Positions 12,561 through 25,298 are shown, numbered from the stretch's first letter. The stretch is DNA of 64,000 bases from Salvelinus alpinus (GCF_045679555.1 NC_092091.1:13169918-13233917), one strand, 5' to 3'. Numbers and translations are program-made. The notes: generated from the letters alone by a model not told the origin.

Positions 12561-13234
12561 TGGTGATATATCTGTCTCATTGATAGCCTAAACTGTTATG
12601 ACACTGAAGACAGAAGTTGGCTGATCGGCGGTTTTGACTTCAGACGAGTCCTGTGAAGCTTGTGGGGGTTGTTGAGCAAAACATAGAACCCTGTTGTGTT
12701 CGTGAGAGTCTCATGTTTCCAAGGAGGTTTTGTTGGCCAAATCGTTCGGACGCTGCATACGTTTTTGTGAGAAGACCAATTTTCGGGATGTAGCATGGTC
12801 TGACAAACACAGCTGTAGCTCTGCCACCTTTCACTGCAGATGAGGAAAGGTGACATCAGCGGATGTGGTGGATTGAGACACAGCCCATGCAAAAAAACAG
12901 ACACCTAATGGGGATGTTTTTAATGGGAATGTTTTTATTATGCTAATTTGATTTCTGCTGGGGAGTGGATATCAACTCTAGGGTTTTTTAAAAACAGTTA
13001 CACAGTTTAACGGCTGTGATGGGAGAAAACTGAGAATGGATCAACAACATTGTAGTTACTCTACGAGTGAAAAGAAGGAAGCCTGTACAGAATACAAATA
13101 TCACAAAATATGCATCCTGTTTGTAACAACAGAGTTGAATACATTCAGTTGGACAACTGACTAGGTATCCCCCGTTCTCTTCCACTATAGTAATACTGCA
13201 GAAAATGTGTCTAAGCAATTCTTTTTATGTCCTG
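12561..13234. other. No gene recognised
   Basis: Contains a 102-codon open frame on the minus strand (12596-12904) with no recognisable domain and low-complexity surroundings. The segment near 12600-12850 feels like an interspersed repeat but was not identified. Confidence 0.3.
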
Positions 13235-13957
13235 AATACAAAGTGTTATGTTTGGGGCAAATCCAATACAACACATTACTGAGTACCATTCTCCATATTT
13301 TCAATCAAAGTGGTGGCTGCATCATGTTATGGGTATGCTTGTAATCGAAGTTTAAGGACTGGGGAGTTTTTCAGGATAAAAAACGAACGGAATGGAGCTA
13401 AGCACAGGGAAAATCCTAGAGGAAAACCTGATTCATTCTGCTTTCTACCAGACACTGGGAGATGAATTTACCTTTAAGCAAGTCAATAACCCTTAACACA
13501 AGGCCAAATCTACACTGAAGTTGTTTACCAAGAAGGCAGTGAATGTTCCTGAGTGGCCGAGTTACAGTTTTGACTTAAATGTGCTTGAAAATATATGACC
13601 TGAAAAATGGTTGTCTAGCAATGATCAACAACCATATGGACAGAACTTGAAGAATTCTGAAAAGAATAATGGGCAAATATTGCACAATCCAGGAAAGCTC
13701 TTAGTCACTTACCCAGAAAGACTCACAGCTGTAATCGCTGCCAAAGGTAATTCTAACATGTATTGACTCAGGGGGTTGAATACTTATCTAATCAAGATAT
13801 ATACATTTTTTATTTTTCATGTATTTTTATTTTTTACAAATGTTAGAATTTTTCTTCCACTTTGACATTACAGAATATCTTGTGTAGATAATTGACAAAC
13901 AATGACAATTAGTCCCATTTGAATCACATTTTGTCAGTACTTTCTAAAGGGACTGTA
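13235..13957 (+). mobile_element. Tc1/mariner 3' half, decayed
   Basis: Recognisable transposase DNA (GTGGTGGCTGCATCATGTTA at about 13311, equivalent to the GGGCIMLW region) is followed by the usual Tc1 3' UTR (GGGGGTTGAATACTTATCTA, then TTTTTCTTCCACTTTGACAT). A worn right terminus (CTTTCTAAAGGGACTGTA) ends at about 13957. No open transposase frame survives. It forms the upstream border of TRIM gene A. Confidence 0.7.
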
Positions 13958-14168
13958 CTTAATTTATTCTAACAACTCATATTTGAGAAAGTTCATTTTT
14001 TTATTTATTCCATATTAAACTTGAGGCCATCACCTGGAACAAAACTATTTGTCTCTCTTGGTTGCATGCCATTCTCTCTCTCCCTCTAATCCCTCCCTCT
14101 CTCCTCCTAACCACACCCCTCTGGCAGAACCAGGAAGTCCATCCTCCTCCCACAAACTCTCTTCTTAC

Positions 14169-14180
14169 GAAACAAAACTG
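14169..14180 (+). promoter_or_regulatory. ISRE-like motif upstream of TRIM A
   Basis: GAAACAAAACTG lies 50 bp before the ATG at 14230. It differs from the interferon-stimulated response element pattern GAAANNGAAACT by the G in the second half-site. Many fish TRIM genes respond to interferon. Function here is inferred from position only. Confidence 0.35.
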
Positions 14181-14229
14181 ATCTGAGTCTCGTTGTCAAC
14201 AGTCTGTGTGTGAGTGAACAACCGTCCAA

Positions 14230-16155
14230 ATGGCTCAGCAGGGAGTTCAGCTGGACCCGGACCAGTTCTGTTGTTCTGTCTGTCTGGATCTACTGAAGGA
14301 ACCAGTTACCATCCCCTGTGGACACAGTTACTGTAGAAGCTGTATTGAAGACTGCTGGGATCAGGATGTTCTAAAAGTCTATAGCTGTCCTCAGTGCAGA
14401 CAGACCTTCACTCCAAGGCCTACTCTGAGGAAAAATAACATGTTGGCTGAGGTGGTGGAGAAACTGAAGAAGACAGGACTCCAGGCTGCTCTCCCTCCTG
14501 CTCTGTGCTATGCTGGACCTGGAGATGTGGTGTGTGATGTCTGCACTGGGATCAGAAAGCAGAAAGCCCTCATGTCCTGTCTGGCGTGTCTGGCCTCTTA
14601 CTGTGAGACTCACCTCCAACCTCACTATGAATCTCCTGCTTTCAAGAAGCACAAGCTGGTCAAAGCCACCGCACAACTACAGGAGAAGATCTGCTCTCAT
14701 CATGACAAACTGCTGGAGGTTTACTGTCGTACCGATCAGCAGTGTATCTGTCTGCTGTGTACAATGGATGAACATCAAGGCCACGATACAGTGTCAGCTG
14801 CAGCAGAGAGGACTGAGATACAGGTAAGACCAGAACAACTTGTTGGTGACTGTCTGATAAACAAAGAAGTAAAGATACAGTAGAAACTAAGGCTGTTTGA
14901 ATATGAGAGAATTAAAATGAAATCGATCCTCAGCATAATAAATATTAACACAAACATTGAGTATATAGATATGTTAACCCAGGTTCTCCAAATGGTCATC
15001 CATTGTACACTGATAACAGATACACTGTATCACCGAGTCCAAAGTTCACTCTCATTCCCTTGATACATTCAGGCCTATTGTAAAACTGTTATCATTCACA
15101 TAGCAACATACTAATACTATATTGCAAAGGGACTTCCTTAAGATTTTAGACAATCCTCTCCATGGGCCCTATGTCACAATACTATACGGTTGATCTACTG
15201 GACAAATAAAGCTTGATAGCTCATTGAAGAGTGATTTTCCACAGAGGCAGCTGGGCATGAGTCAGCAGAAGGTCCAGCAGAGATTCCAGGAGAGAGAGAA
15301 GGAGCTGAAGGAGCTCCAACAGGCTGTGGAGTCTTTCAAGGTGAGTATTGTTGACCAGAGGAGACACACCATTTCACTTCTCTCCTCCAGTCAACAAGAG
15401 GTAGAGGGGCCCCTCTCCAATCCCCCTAAGCCCCACTCTGGGAAACAGGCTGCTTGGGCTCCCAGTTAGAAAGATAATAGACTGTTTAAAATGGAGCCTT
15501 CTCTCTCTCTCTGTCTCTCTGTATCTGTCTTAACAGCACTCTGCACAGGCAGCAGTGGAGGACAGTGAGAGGATTTTTACTGCGCTGAACCGCTCCATTG
15601 AGAGAAGGCGCTCTGAGGTGAAGGAGCTGATCAGAGTCCATGAGAAGGCTCAAGTGAGTCAAGCTGAAGGACTCCTGGAGCAACTGAAGCGGGAGATAGC
15701 TGAGCTGAGGAAGAGAAGCACTGAGCTGGAGCAGCTCTCACACACAGAGGATCACATCCATTTCCTCCAGGTAACTAAACTGCCTTGTGATATGAAAATG
15801 AACTTATTATTAAACTTTTCAATCATTCTGTTCTGTCTGTCCCTCTGTCGCTCTCTCTCCAGAGTTATCAGTCTATCTCCAGTATCAGTGTATCTTCAGA
15901 CTTACCCAGCATCGTTGTCCGTCCTCTTCAGTACTTTGGAGATGTGAGTAAGACTGTGTCTGAACTAAGAGAGAAAATAGAAGACTTCCTTATTTATTTT
16001 TCCATTATTTTACCAGGTAAGTTGACTGAGAACACGTTCTCATTTGCAGCAACGACCTGGGGAATAGTTACAGGGGAGAGGAGGGGGATGAATGAGCCAA
16101 TTGTAAACTGGGGATTATTAGGTGACCGTGATGGTTGAGGGCCAGATTGGGAATT

Positions 16156-16189
<34 letters not shown>

Positions 16190-17404
16190 ACGATAAGTGC
16201 CATGGGATCTTTAATGACCTCAGAGAGTCAGGACACCCGTTTAACGTCCCATCCGAAAGACAGCACCCTACACAGAGCAGTGTCCCCAATCACTGCCCTG
16301 GGGCATTGGGCTCTTTGTTTAGACCAGAGGAAAGAGTGCCTCCTACTGGCCCTCCAACACCACTTCCAGCAGCACCTGGTCTCCCATCCAGGGACTGACC
16401 AGGACCAACCCTGCTTAGCTTCAGAAGCAAGCCAGCAGTGGTATGCAGGGTGGTATGAGAATGGAGAATGGACCAAGATCTCCACTACAGGTGTGTTGAA
16501 AATAATAAGAACATCAACTTTAGACCATTGAAAGTTCCCTAGTAGTTATATACATGTGGAATATGGTATGATGATAACATGTTTGTGTGTCTGTAGTGAA
16601 TATAGTGGATGTTGTACTGCCTCCAGAGCCCAAGACCAGAGAACAGTTGTTACAATGTGAGTCTCTTTATTCTGAAGTAACTAACAGTCTCTTTTTACTG
16701 ACACTCCTAACAATCCCTCTAGAAATATATAGCAATAGTAGATCTAATCAAAGACTGGGTATCTATCTGACTCTTCATATTTCTCTGATTTGATCTCTGC
16801 TGTGCTCTAATCAAAGACAGGGTAGATACAGTATCTGACTTAACTTATTGTTCAAACTCCCCTCATTGGTCTCTGCTCTGCTCTTCTCCCAGATTCCTGT
16901 CAGCTCACACTGGACCCAAACACAGCAAACACACACCTCTCTCTGTCTGAAGGGAACACAAAGGTGACACGTTCACGCCAAGCCCAACAATATCCTCGCC
17001 ATCCAGACAGATTCACAAATGACTTGATGATTCTATGTAGAGAGGGTCTGTCTGGATGCTGTTACTGGGAGGTGGAGTGGAGTGGGCTTTGTGTTATTAC
17101 AGCAGTCTCATATGAAGACATCAGCAGAACACAGAGAGGTAATATATTTGGACACAGTAACAAGTCCTGGAGTTTAAAGTGCTTTAGTGGTGGTTATTCT
17201 TTCAGACACAACAATGTTGAGACTAAAGTATCAGGCCCTCAGTCCTCCAGAGTAGGAGTGTACCTGGATCACAAGGCAGGTACTCGGTCCTTCTACAGTG
17301 TCTCTGACACAATGACCCTCCTCCATAGAGTCCAGACCACATTCACTCAGCCCCTCTATCCTGGGTTTTGTCTCTCTGGTACTGCTGAGCTGGTTAAACT
17401 GTAG
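14230..17404 (+). CDS. TRIM gene A: RING/B-box/coiled-coil/PRY-SPRY protein, exon 4 interrupted by a SINE
   Basis: Six exons with consensus splice sites: 14230-14823, 15245-15340, 15537-15770, 15863-16490, 16597-16656, 16893-17404. Exon 1 codes for a RING finger (Cys15, 18, 30, His32, Cys35, 38, 53, 56) and two B-boxes (about residues 100-185, ending EHQGHDT). Exons 2-4 code for a coiled coil rich in Glu, Lys and Gln, and exon 6 for PRY-SPRY ([44 protein letters not shown]). TRIM proteins of this kind are RING E3 ubiquitin ligases, mostly cytosolic, many in antiviral signalling. Exon 4 holds a SINE of about 468 bp; reading through it meets a stop at 16136-16138, before PRY-SPRY. Without it exon 4 would be 160 bp and the total 1656 bp, the same as gene B. 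The gene is therefore probably damaged, or spliced with a truncated product. It resembles TRIM16/TRIM25-like and finTRIM genes; subfamily not assigned. Confidence 0.85.
15990..16457 (-). mobile_element. 5S rRNA-derived SINE, antisense, inside TRIM A exon 4
   Basis: On the minus strand the head (about 16457 downward) reads AAGCTAAGCAGGGTTGGTCC and CTGGATGGGAGACC, the internal control region of 5S rRNA, so its Pol III promoter parts are recognisable. The body runs to a T-rich end at about 15990. The paralogous exon in gene B goes directly from GAAGACTTCCTTA to GGAGAATGGACC, so the insert is seen cleanly by comparison. On the plus strand it brings a strong splice donor, CAGGTAAGT, at about 16014-16022. 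Confidence 0.85.
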
Positions 17405-17745
17405 TAGGGTCCACATAGATACTAGTCATGCTGGTGTAGTCTATAGCTGAGCTGGTTAAACTGTAGTAGGGTCCACATAGATACTAGTCATGCTGGTGTA
17501 GTCTATAGCTGAGCTGGTTAAACTGTAGTAGGGTCCACATAGATACTAGTCATGCTGGTGTAGTCTATAGCTGAGCTGGTTAAACTGTAGTAGGGTCCAC
17601 ATAGATACTAGTCATGCTGGTGTAGTCTATAGCTGAGCTGGTTAAACTGTAGTAGGGTCCACATAGATACTAGTCATGCTGGTGTAGTCTATAGCTGAGC
17701 TGGTTAAACTGTAGTTGGGCCCACATAGATACTAGTCATGCTGGT
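17385..17745 (+). repeat. 62-bp minisatellite spanning the TRIM A stop codon
   Basis: About 5.8 copies of a 62-bp unit starting CTGAGCTGGTTAAACTGTAG. The first unit overlaps the last codons (AELVKL, stop) of TRIM A and the rest lies in its 3' UTR. The copies are nearly identical except the last. Gene B has just under two copies at the same place (56225-56335). Confidence 0.95.
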
Positions 17746-17964
17746 GTTGATGGTCCCCAGATATAATGCTCTGTTTTTCTTTACAGTTATTTTTTTCTGA
17801 CTGATTTGATCTTCAGAGTTGATTTAAAATGTAATTTACTTATTTTTATCAAATGCAATGATGTTTGGTGTTGATGTATATTGGTTGGCATTCAGAACCA
17901 TTGATATGTTTTCTCAATTGGTTCTCTGTCTCTATGTAATTTTCCTCAGTGGCATTGAACAGGT

Positions 17965-18400
17965 AGTATTACTTACTAACTAACTAACTAACTAACTAAA
18001 CTATATGGAAGAGGTAATATCACTAACTAACTAAACGCTATGGAAGAGGTAGTATCACTAACTAACTAAACTATATGGAATAGGTAGTATCACTAACTAA
18101 ACTATATGGAACAGGTATTATCACTAACTAACTAAACTATATGGAACAGGTAGTATCACTAACTAACTAAACTATATGGAACAGGTAGTATCACTAACTA
18201 ACTAAACTATATGGAACAGGTAGTATCACTTACTAACTAACTAAACTATATGGAACAGGTAGTATCACTAACTAACTAAACTATATGGAACAGGTAGTAT
18301 CACTTACTAACTAACTATACTATATGGAACAGGTAGTATCACTAACTAACTAAACTATATGGAACAGGTAGTATCACTAACTAAACTATATGGAACAGAC
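17965..18400 (+). repeat. 35-bp minisatellite
   Basis: About 12 copies of a unit built of ACTAACTAACTAAACTATAT followed by GGAACAGGTAGTATC, with length variation in the ACTA steps. The corresponding flank of gene B (about 56725-56745) has a single related unit, so this array grew only at the gene A locus. Confidence 0.92.
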
Positions 18401-18452
18401 ATAGATTAATCCTAGTACTAGACTAGTCTGTCTGGGAAACCGACCTTAATAA
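18400..18452. mobile_element. Palindromic MITE end fragment
   Basis: ATTAATCCTAGTACTAGACT followed by AGTCTGTCTGGGAAACC is one arm of the MITE family also seen at 4640-4744. Only this arm remains. Confidence 0.45.
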
Positions 18453-18752
18453 AGTTGACATCTTTTATTCTCCCATACTGCTCAGTCAATTGGAGATTGA
18501 TGGTCTTTTTAATCCACTATCCAGAGTCAGGAACAGATGAAGTTACATCTGCTACTGTTCAGTGATTTAAATATGATTTATGGTGATGGGAAATAAAAAA
18601 TATTACACTAAACTTCATCTAGTAATAGTTTTCTTTGTTATTTTTTCCAATGTGTGTTTTTAACTTTTAAATGGATTGTGTTTAATCTGGCTTGTAGTGT
18701 GGATGATATAATAGAGCCAGGAGGAGAGGAAGAGAGAGGAGGAGAGAAGAAC
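18453..18752. other. No gene recognised
   Basis: AT-rich spacer ending in a purine-rich GAGGAGAGG stretch just before the solo LTR. No coding segment or RNA gene was recognised. Confidence 0.4.
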
Positions 18753-18757
18753 ATAAT

Positions 18758-19218
18758 TGTCACGTTCCTGACCTGTTTTCCCTTGTTTTTGTATTTGTTT
18801 AGTATGGTCAGGGCGTGAGTTGGGGTGGGCATTCTATGTTATGTGTTTCTATGTTTAGGTTTATTGTTAATTAGCCTGATATGGTTCTCAATCAGGGGCA
18901 GGTGTTTTACGTTTCCTCTGATTGAGAACTATATTAAGGTAGGCTGTTCACACTGTTTGTTTGTGGGTGATTGTTGCTGTGTCTGTGTTTGTTGCACCAC
19001 ACGGTACTGTTTCGTTTGTTCCTGTTCGTGCGTTCTTCGTTGTCTGTAAGTTCTCATGTTCAGGTCTGTTTACGTCGTTTGTTATTTTGTAGTTGTTCAA
19101 GTGTGCTTCGTGTTCGTCTTTAAATAAATCATTATGGATTCAACCTACGCTGCATATTGGTCCGATCCTTCTCGCCTCTCCTCGTCCGATGAGGAGGATG
19201 ACATAGACAATCGTTACA
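18758..19218 (+). mobile_element. Solo LTR, 461 bp
   Basis: Begins TGTCACGTTCCTGACC and ends TCGTTACA, with a perfect 5-bp target duplication ATAAT at 18753-18757 and 19219-19223. AAATAAATCATT at about 19120 may be the polyadenylation signal, which suggests plus orientation. It fits a solo LTR of a Ty3-like retrotransposon, and the perfect duplication suggests a fairly young insertion. Confidence 0.8.
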
Positions 19219-19255
19219 ATAATATAGAAGACAGATGAGATAAAGATAGACTACT

Positions 19256-19350
19256 GAAACTGTCCCAAAATGACACCCTGTTCCCTACGTAGTGCACTAG
19301 GCTACTTCTGACCAGATCAAAAGTAGTGCACTACATAGGGAATAGGGTGT
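19256..19350. mobile_element. Short palindromic MITE
   Basis: The left arm ACACCCTGTTCCCTACGTAG with TGCACTA pairs with the right arm TAGTGCACTACATAGGGAAT and AGGGTGT. This is a very common fish hairpin-type MITE of about 95 bp with no coding capacity. Confidence 0.65.
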
Positions 19351-19354
19351 AGAT

Positions 19355-19850
19355 TAGAATAATAGAATATGATACTGTAATGTTAGTGGTTTCCTCATTA
19401 GAATTTTAGAATGTCACATTGTAATGTTAGCAGTTGACTCATTACAATATTAGAATATCATACTATAATGTTAGTGGTTGACTCATTAAAATATTATAAT
19501 ATCATACATTAGAATATCATACTGTAATGTTAGTGGTTGCCTCTTTAGAATGTTAGAATATCATAGTATAATGTTAGTGGTTGACTCATTACAATATTAG
19601 AATATCATACATTAGAATATCATACTGTAGCGTAAGTGGTTGCCTCAGAATATTAGAATATCATATTGTAATGTTTGTGATTGCCTCATTAGAAAATTAG
19701 AATATCATAGTGTAATGTTAGTGGTTGACATATTAGAATTCATATTGTAATGTTAGTGGTTGACTCATTAGAATATCATATTGTAACGTTAGTGGTTGAC
19801 TCATTAGAATATCATATTGTCATAATGTAATGTTCATTGACACAATTAAT
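19355..19850. repeat. Degenerate tandem repeat, about 45-bp units
   Basis: Irregular repeats of a unit containing ATTAGAATATCATA and TGTAATGTTAGTGGTTG, with CTCATT links. About ten diverged copies are visible. It is clearly older than the neighbouring 45-bp array, to which it is unrelated in sequence. Confidence 0.85.
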
Positions 19851-19905
19851 CAACTATTTCCAGTAATCTATGTACCAGTATTCCATTTAGATAAATAGAT
19901 GACAC

Positions 19906-21831
<1,926 letters not shown>

Positions 21832-22742
21832 GATTCCCTTCATGCAGTGTGTTTGGGTACCAGTTACCTGTAGTTGGACAGGAGAACAGATTCCCTTCAT
21901 GCAGTATGTTTAGGTACCAGTTACCTGTAGTTGGACAGGAGAACAGATTCCCTTCATGCAGTGTGTTTGGGTACCAGTTACCTGTAGTTGGACAGGAGAA
22001 CAGATTCCCTTCATGCAGTGTGTTTAGGTACCAGTTACCTGTAGTTGGACAGGAGAACAGATTCCCTTCATGCAGTGTGTTTAGGTACCAGTTACCTGTA
22101 GTTGGACAGGAGAACAGATTCCCTTCATGCAGTGTGTTTGGGTACCAGTTACCTGTAGTTGGACAGGAGAACAGATTCCCTTCATGCAGTATGTTTGGGT
22201 AGCAGTTACCTGTAGTTGGACAGGAGAACAGATTCCCTTCATGCAGTGTGTTTGGGTAGCAGTTACCTGTAGTTGGACAGGAGAACAGATTCCCTTCATG
22301 CAGTGTGTTTGGGTACCAGTTACCTGTAGTTGGACAGGAGAACAGATTCCCTTCATGCAGTGTGTTTGGGTACCAGTTACCTGTAGTTGGACAGGAGAAC
22401 AGATTCCCTTCATGCAGTATGTTTAGGTACCAGTTACCTGTAGTTGGACAGGAGAACAGATTCCCTCATGCAGTATGTTTGGGTACCAGTTACCTGTAGT
22501 TGGACAGGAGAACAGATTCCCTTCATGCAGTGTGTTTGGGTACAAGTTACCTGTAGTTGGACAGGAGAACAGATTCCCTCATGCAGTGTGTTTGGGTGCC
22601 AGTTACCTGTAGTTGGACAGGAGAACAGATTCCCTTCATGCAGTATGTTTGGGTACCAGTTACCTGTAGTTGGACAGGAGAACAGATTCCCTTCATGCAG
22701 TGTGTTTGGGTGCCAGTTACCTGTAGTTGGTCAGGAGAACAG
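21832..22742. repeat. 57-bp minisatellite, 16 copies
   Basis: The unit runs GATTCCCTTCATGCAGTGTG, TTTGGGTACCAGTTACCTGT, then AGTTGGACAGGAGAACA. Most copies are identical except TGTG/TATG and TTTGGG/TTTAGG changes; two copies have lost one T (CCCTCATG). The period is a multiple of three, giving open frames on both strands that should not be called genes. Confidence 0.97.
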
Positions 22743-22870
22743 TGCTATAAGTGGCCATAGGACTGAATCACCATAATGCAGACAGACCCCCATCAACCAT
22801 TCCAACATGAATGTATGTTCCTCTTCAGTTTCAATGGTTACGATGATGCATCTGTTAGTGAAGCCTTTAC

Positions 22871-23002
22871 CTCCAGAGAGTAGGTAGACCAGCTGAATGA
22901 TGAGGGCACCCAGGAAACAGCCCCCTCCGTAGGACAGGGTGAGGAAGTGCAGGGAGATGCTTCTGATATGACTGGGTGTCAGGTGGAAGGAGATCACAGA
23001 GC
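22871..23002 (-). CDS. Single exon resembling an SLC15/PTR peptide-transporter membrane segment
   Basis: On the minus strand a 132-bp segment is bounded by an acceptor (CTGTTCCAG) and a donor (GTAAAGGC). It codes for SVISFHLTPSHIRSISLHF, then LTLSYGGGCFLGALIIQLVYLLSGG. The pattern of a Pro-Ser-X-X-Arg-Ser turn before a glycine-rich transmembrane helix resembles late transmembrane segments of proton-coupled oligopeptide transporters (SLC15A3/A4 type). No neighbouring exon was found with matching phase within several kb on either side, where minisatellites and LINE pieces lie. It may be one exon of a gene with long introns, or a relic. Identification is from pattern only. Confidence 0.45.
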
Positions 23003-23179
23003 CTGGAACAGACAAGAGAGGAAGGCTGGGAACAGAATCAATCATTAATTTGGTTCAAACGTCCCTTTAGTATCATTAAAGGTGAAGACTGTTATTTTAT
23101 CAAATCAATTCTCTGTAATTATTATTACGTGATTAAACTAATCATGTAAATGTAATTAATAGAAGAATGATAGAAAGTG

Positions 23180-24050
23180 TAAGCAGAGGGAGCTGAAGAC
23201 AGGAGGAGAAATGGAAGTGAATGAGGGTGAAGTATCAGAGGTGGTAGGTGTGGTGAAGTTCTCGGAGCCTGAAGCTTCCACTGAGGGTCAGGATAAAGAT
23301 GAGTCTGTGACAGTAGGAGTGAAGTTTTTGAAAAAAGTGTACTCTTGCCATTGGCTGATCCATTTGTGGTTTCAGGGTGCGTGAGGAATGTGGAATCGGT
23401 GAGGGTAACCAGAAGTGGTCTTGTGATAATTGTTTGTGTTTCTGCTGGTCAGAGGGAGCAGGCACTCCGTGTTAAATTAATGGGGGCAAGAGATGTGAAT
23501 TGTTTTTCTCTCAAGAAAAGGGTGCCATTAAAATGATTGATTGCTGCAGTACTGTTAGTGGTAAATGTGAAAGTTGACCAACTGAAGGAGAAGATTCCCT
23601 GTGTTTGTGATGCTCAAAGTTTGGTGCGACACAGACAAGGTGGCGTGAGTGGTGAAACAGAAGAGTCGTTGTCTGTTCTTTTGAGTTTTGATGTTGAGTC
23701 TTTGCCCAATAAAGGGATGTTTGGATATATTCGTTATCCTGTACAAGCTTTTGTGCCCGAATACATTACGTTGTTACAGGTGTCAAGCTTAGAAAGTAGA
23801 GGAAGATGGGTCAAGGGGTAGGGATCCTGAGAGGAGTGATATGAGTAGTAGAGTTGTACAAGCATTTATAGCAATGGTTACCAACTGTACTGCAGGGATG
23901 GAACGTAATTCGCTGAAAATGAAGGTTGCGGTGGCAGCTGCAGAGAGGTATTTGGGTGTGCGAGAGTTGACGTCAGAAGAGTTACATGGTGTGTTAAGTG
24001 GTGGTTTCCCATCCTTTCAGGCTGTTGGCCTGAAGTTGGACTAAATAGAT
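23180..24050 (+). pseudogene. LINE ORF1-like remnant (I/Nimb-like), decayed
   Basis: Plus-strand frames carry VTRSGLVIIVCVSAGQREQ, then CFSLKKRVPLK, then VDQLKEKIPCVCDAQSLV and GMFGYIRYPVQAFVPE. This is the pattern of the nucleic-acid-binding ORF1 of fish I-type LINEs, normally followed by CCHC zinc knuckles, which are missing here. A separate segment, AMVTNCTAGMERNSLKMKV and AAERYLGVREL (23871-24044), is the end part. Frame changes at about 23390, 23535 and 23830 break it. ORF1 would bind LINE RNA. Confidence 0.55.
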
Positions 24051-24239
24051 TTAAATAGATATAATAGAGCAGGGTGGTGTTTTATTATTAAAAAAAATGG
24101 TCAGTGTTAGATGGTAGGGTAATTGTTTATTTATTTATTTCAAGCAAAGTATAAGGGAGTTATACTCCAGTCTAGTAGGTGGAGGTAATGCAACATGTAT
24201 TGGATGCGAACCATCGTTAAACCTCAGTGAAGAAGAAGA
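24051..24239 (+). mobile_element. LINE 3' UTR with GAA tail
   Basis: AT-rich sequence with CTAGTAGGTGGAGGTAATGC and CGTTAAACCTCAGTGAAGAA, ending in a short GAA run at 24228-24239. It fits the 3' end of the LINE remnant before it. No coding sequence. Confidence 0.5.
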
Positions 24240-24661
24240 ATGGTGTGGAGGAAGTTTTGCTCATGGTCAGCAAACACATGGGATTGGAACATACACGCTC
24301 TGCATCCAGAATGAACAAGGCAGTGGTTGTGTTAATGAAAAGGCTTGTTGCCCAGCTAGTTGCGAGTGGGGTGTGTTGGCGTCAATTTCCCCTCTTTCGA
24401 CACTGTTGACAAGAGTAGTGGTGGCTAACCTGCCTCCGTTTATTACGTACAAACAGATAAGCAAGGAGTTGGTTCGCTTTGGTAAGTTTGCAAGTGTATT
24501 TTTTGTGTTCTCGGCTGGGTGCCAAGCCTAAACCGCTAAGCATGTTGTCTCCTTTTGTTGGCAATTTGTTTATTAGCAACGCAGAACAGCAAGTAAATTT
24601 GACTTCAAGGTTAAGCAGGGTGAGGGGTGGTACGCAGGGTTTGCTAGCATAGATAGTTTGT
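24240..24661 (+). pseudogene. Second LINE ORF1-like fragment
   Basis: Broken plus-strand frames read SRMNKAVVVLMKRLVAQLVA, then TRVVVANLPPFITYKQISKE, then VRFGKFASVFFVFSAG. The order (a short N-terminal motif, then an RRM-like LPPFITY...LVRFGKFAS) resembles ORF1 of another fish LINE. It is joined directly to a different LINE's 3' end at 24662. It is non-coding today. Confidence 0.45.
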
Positions 24662-25190
24662 GTGAAGGACAACAACCACCCGAGCCACTGCCTGTTCACC
24701 CTGCTATCATCCAGAAGACGAGGTCAGTACAGGTGCATCAAAGCTGGGACCGAGAGACTGAAAAACAGCTTCTATCTCAAGGCCATCAGACTGTTAAACA
24801 GCCATCACTAGCACATTAGAGGCTGCTGCCTATATACATAGACTTGAAATCACTGGCCACTTTAATAAATGGAACACTAGTCACTTTAATAATGTTTACA
24901 TATCTTGCATTACTCACCTCATATGTACAGTATATACTGTATTCTATACTATTCTACTGTATCTTAGTCTATGCCGCTCTGACATTGCCTGTCCATATAT
25001 TTATATGTTCTTAAATACATTCCTTTACTTAGATTTATGTGTATTGGGTATCTGTTATGAAATTGTTAGATACTACTTGTTAGATATTACTGCACTGTCG
25101 GAGCTGTAGAAACACAAGCATTTCACTACACCCGCAATAACATCTGCTAAACACGTGTATGTGACCAATACAATTTGATTTGATTTGATT
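24662..25190 (+). mobile_element. LINE 3' end (same family as 57.5-60.2 kb), intact tail
   Basis: Begins in the RT C-terminus (CACTGCCTGTTCACCCTGCT, then CTGGGACCGAGAGACTGAAA) and ends in the full 3' tail: AACATCTGCTAAACACGTGT, then ATGTGACCAATACAATTTG and ATTTGATTTGATT. This tail is the reference for the source of the 23-bp satellite at 28.5-42.7 kb. Confidence 0.88.
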
Positions 25191-25298
25191 CTGTTTCACC
25201 AGGGCCCAATTCATTGTAAAGCTCTCACAAGATGTCACTTTTTGCTCAAGCTTCCAAGGCTTTTGGGAGAGGTGGGGACAGCAGCTTCTGATGTGCGG

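Noticed and set aside
16330-16457. 5S rRNA gene on the minus strand
   Set aside because: Only the internal control region is 5S-like. It continues into a SINE body and T-rich tail, and the paralogous TRIM exon shows it is an insertion.
22081-22413. Open frames on both strands of the 57-bp array
   Set aside because: They are repeat translations on both strands with no promoter, splice or domain evidence.
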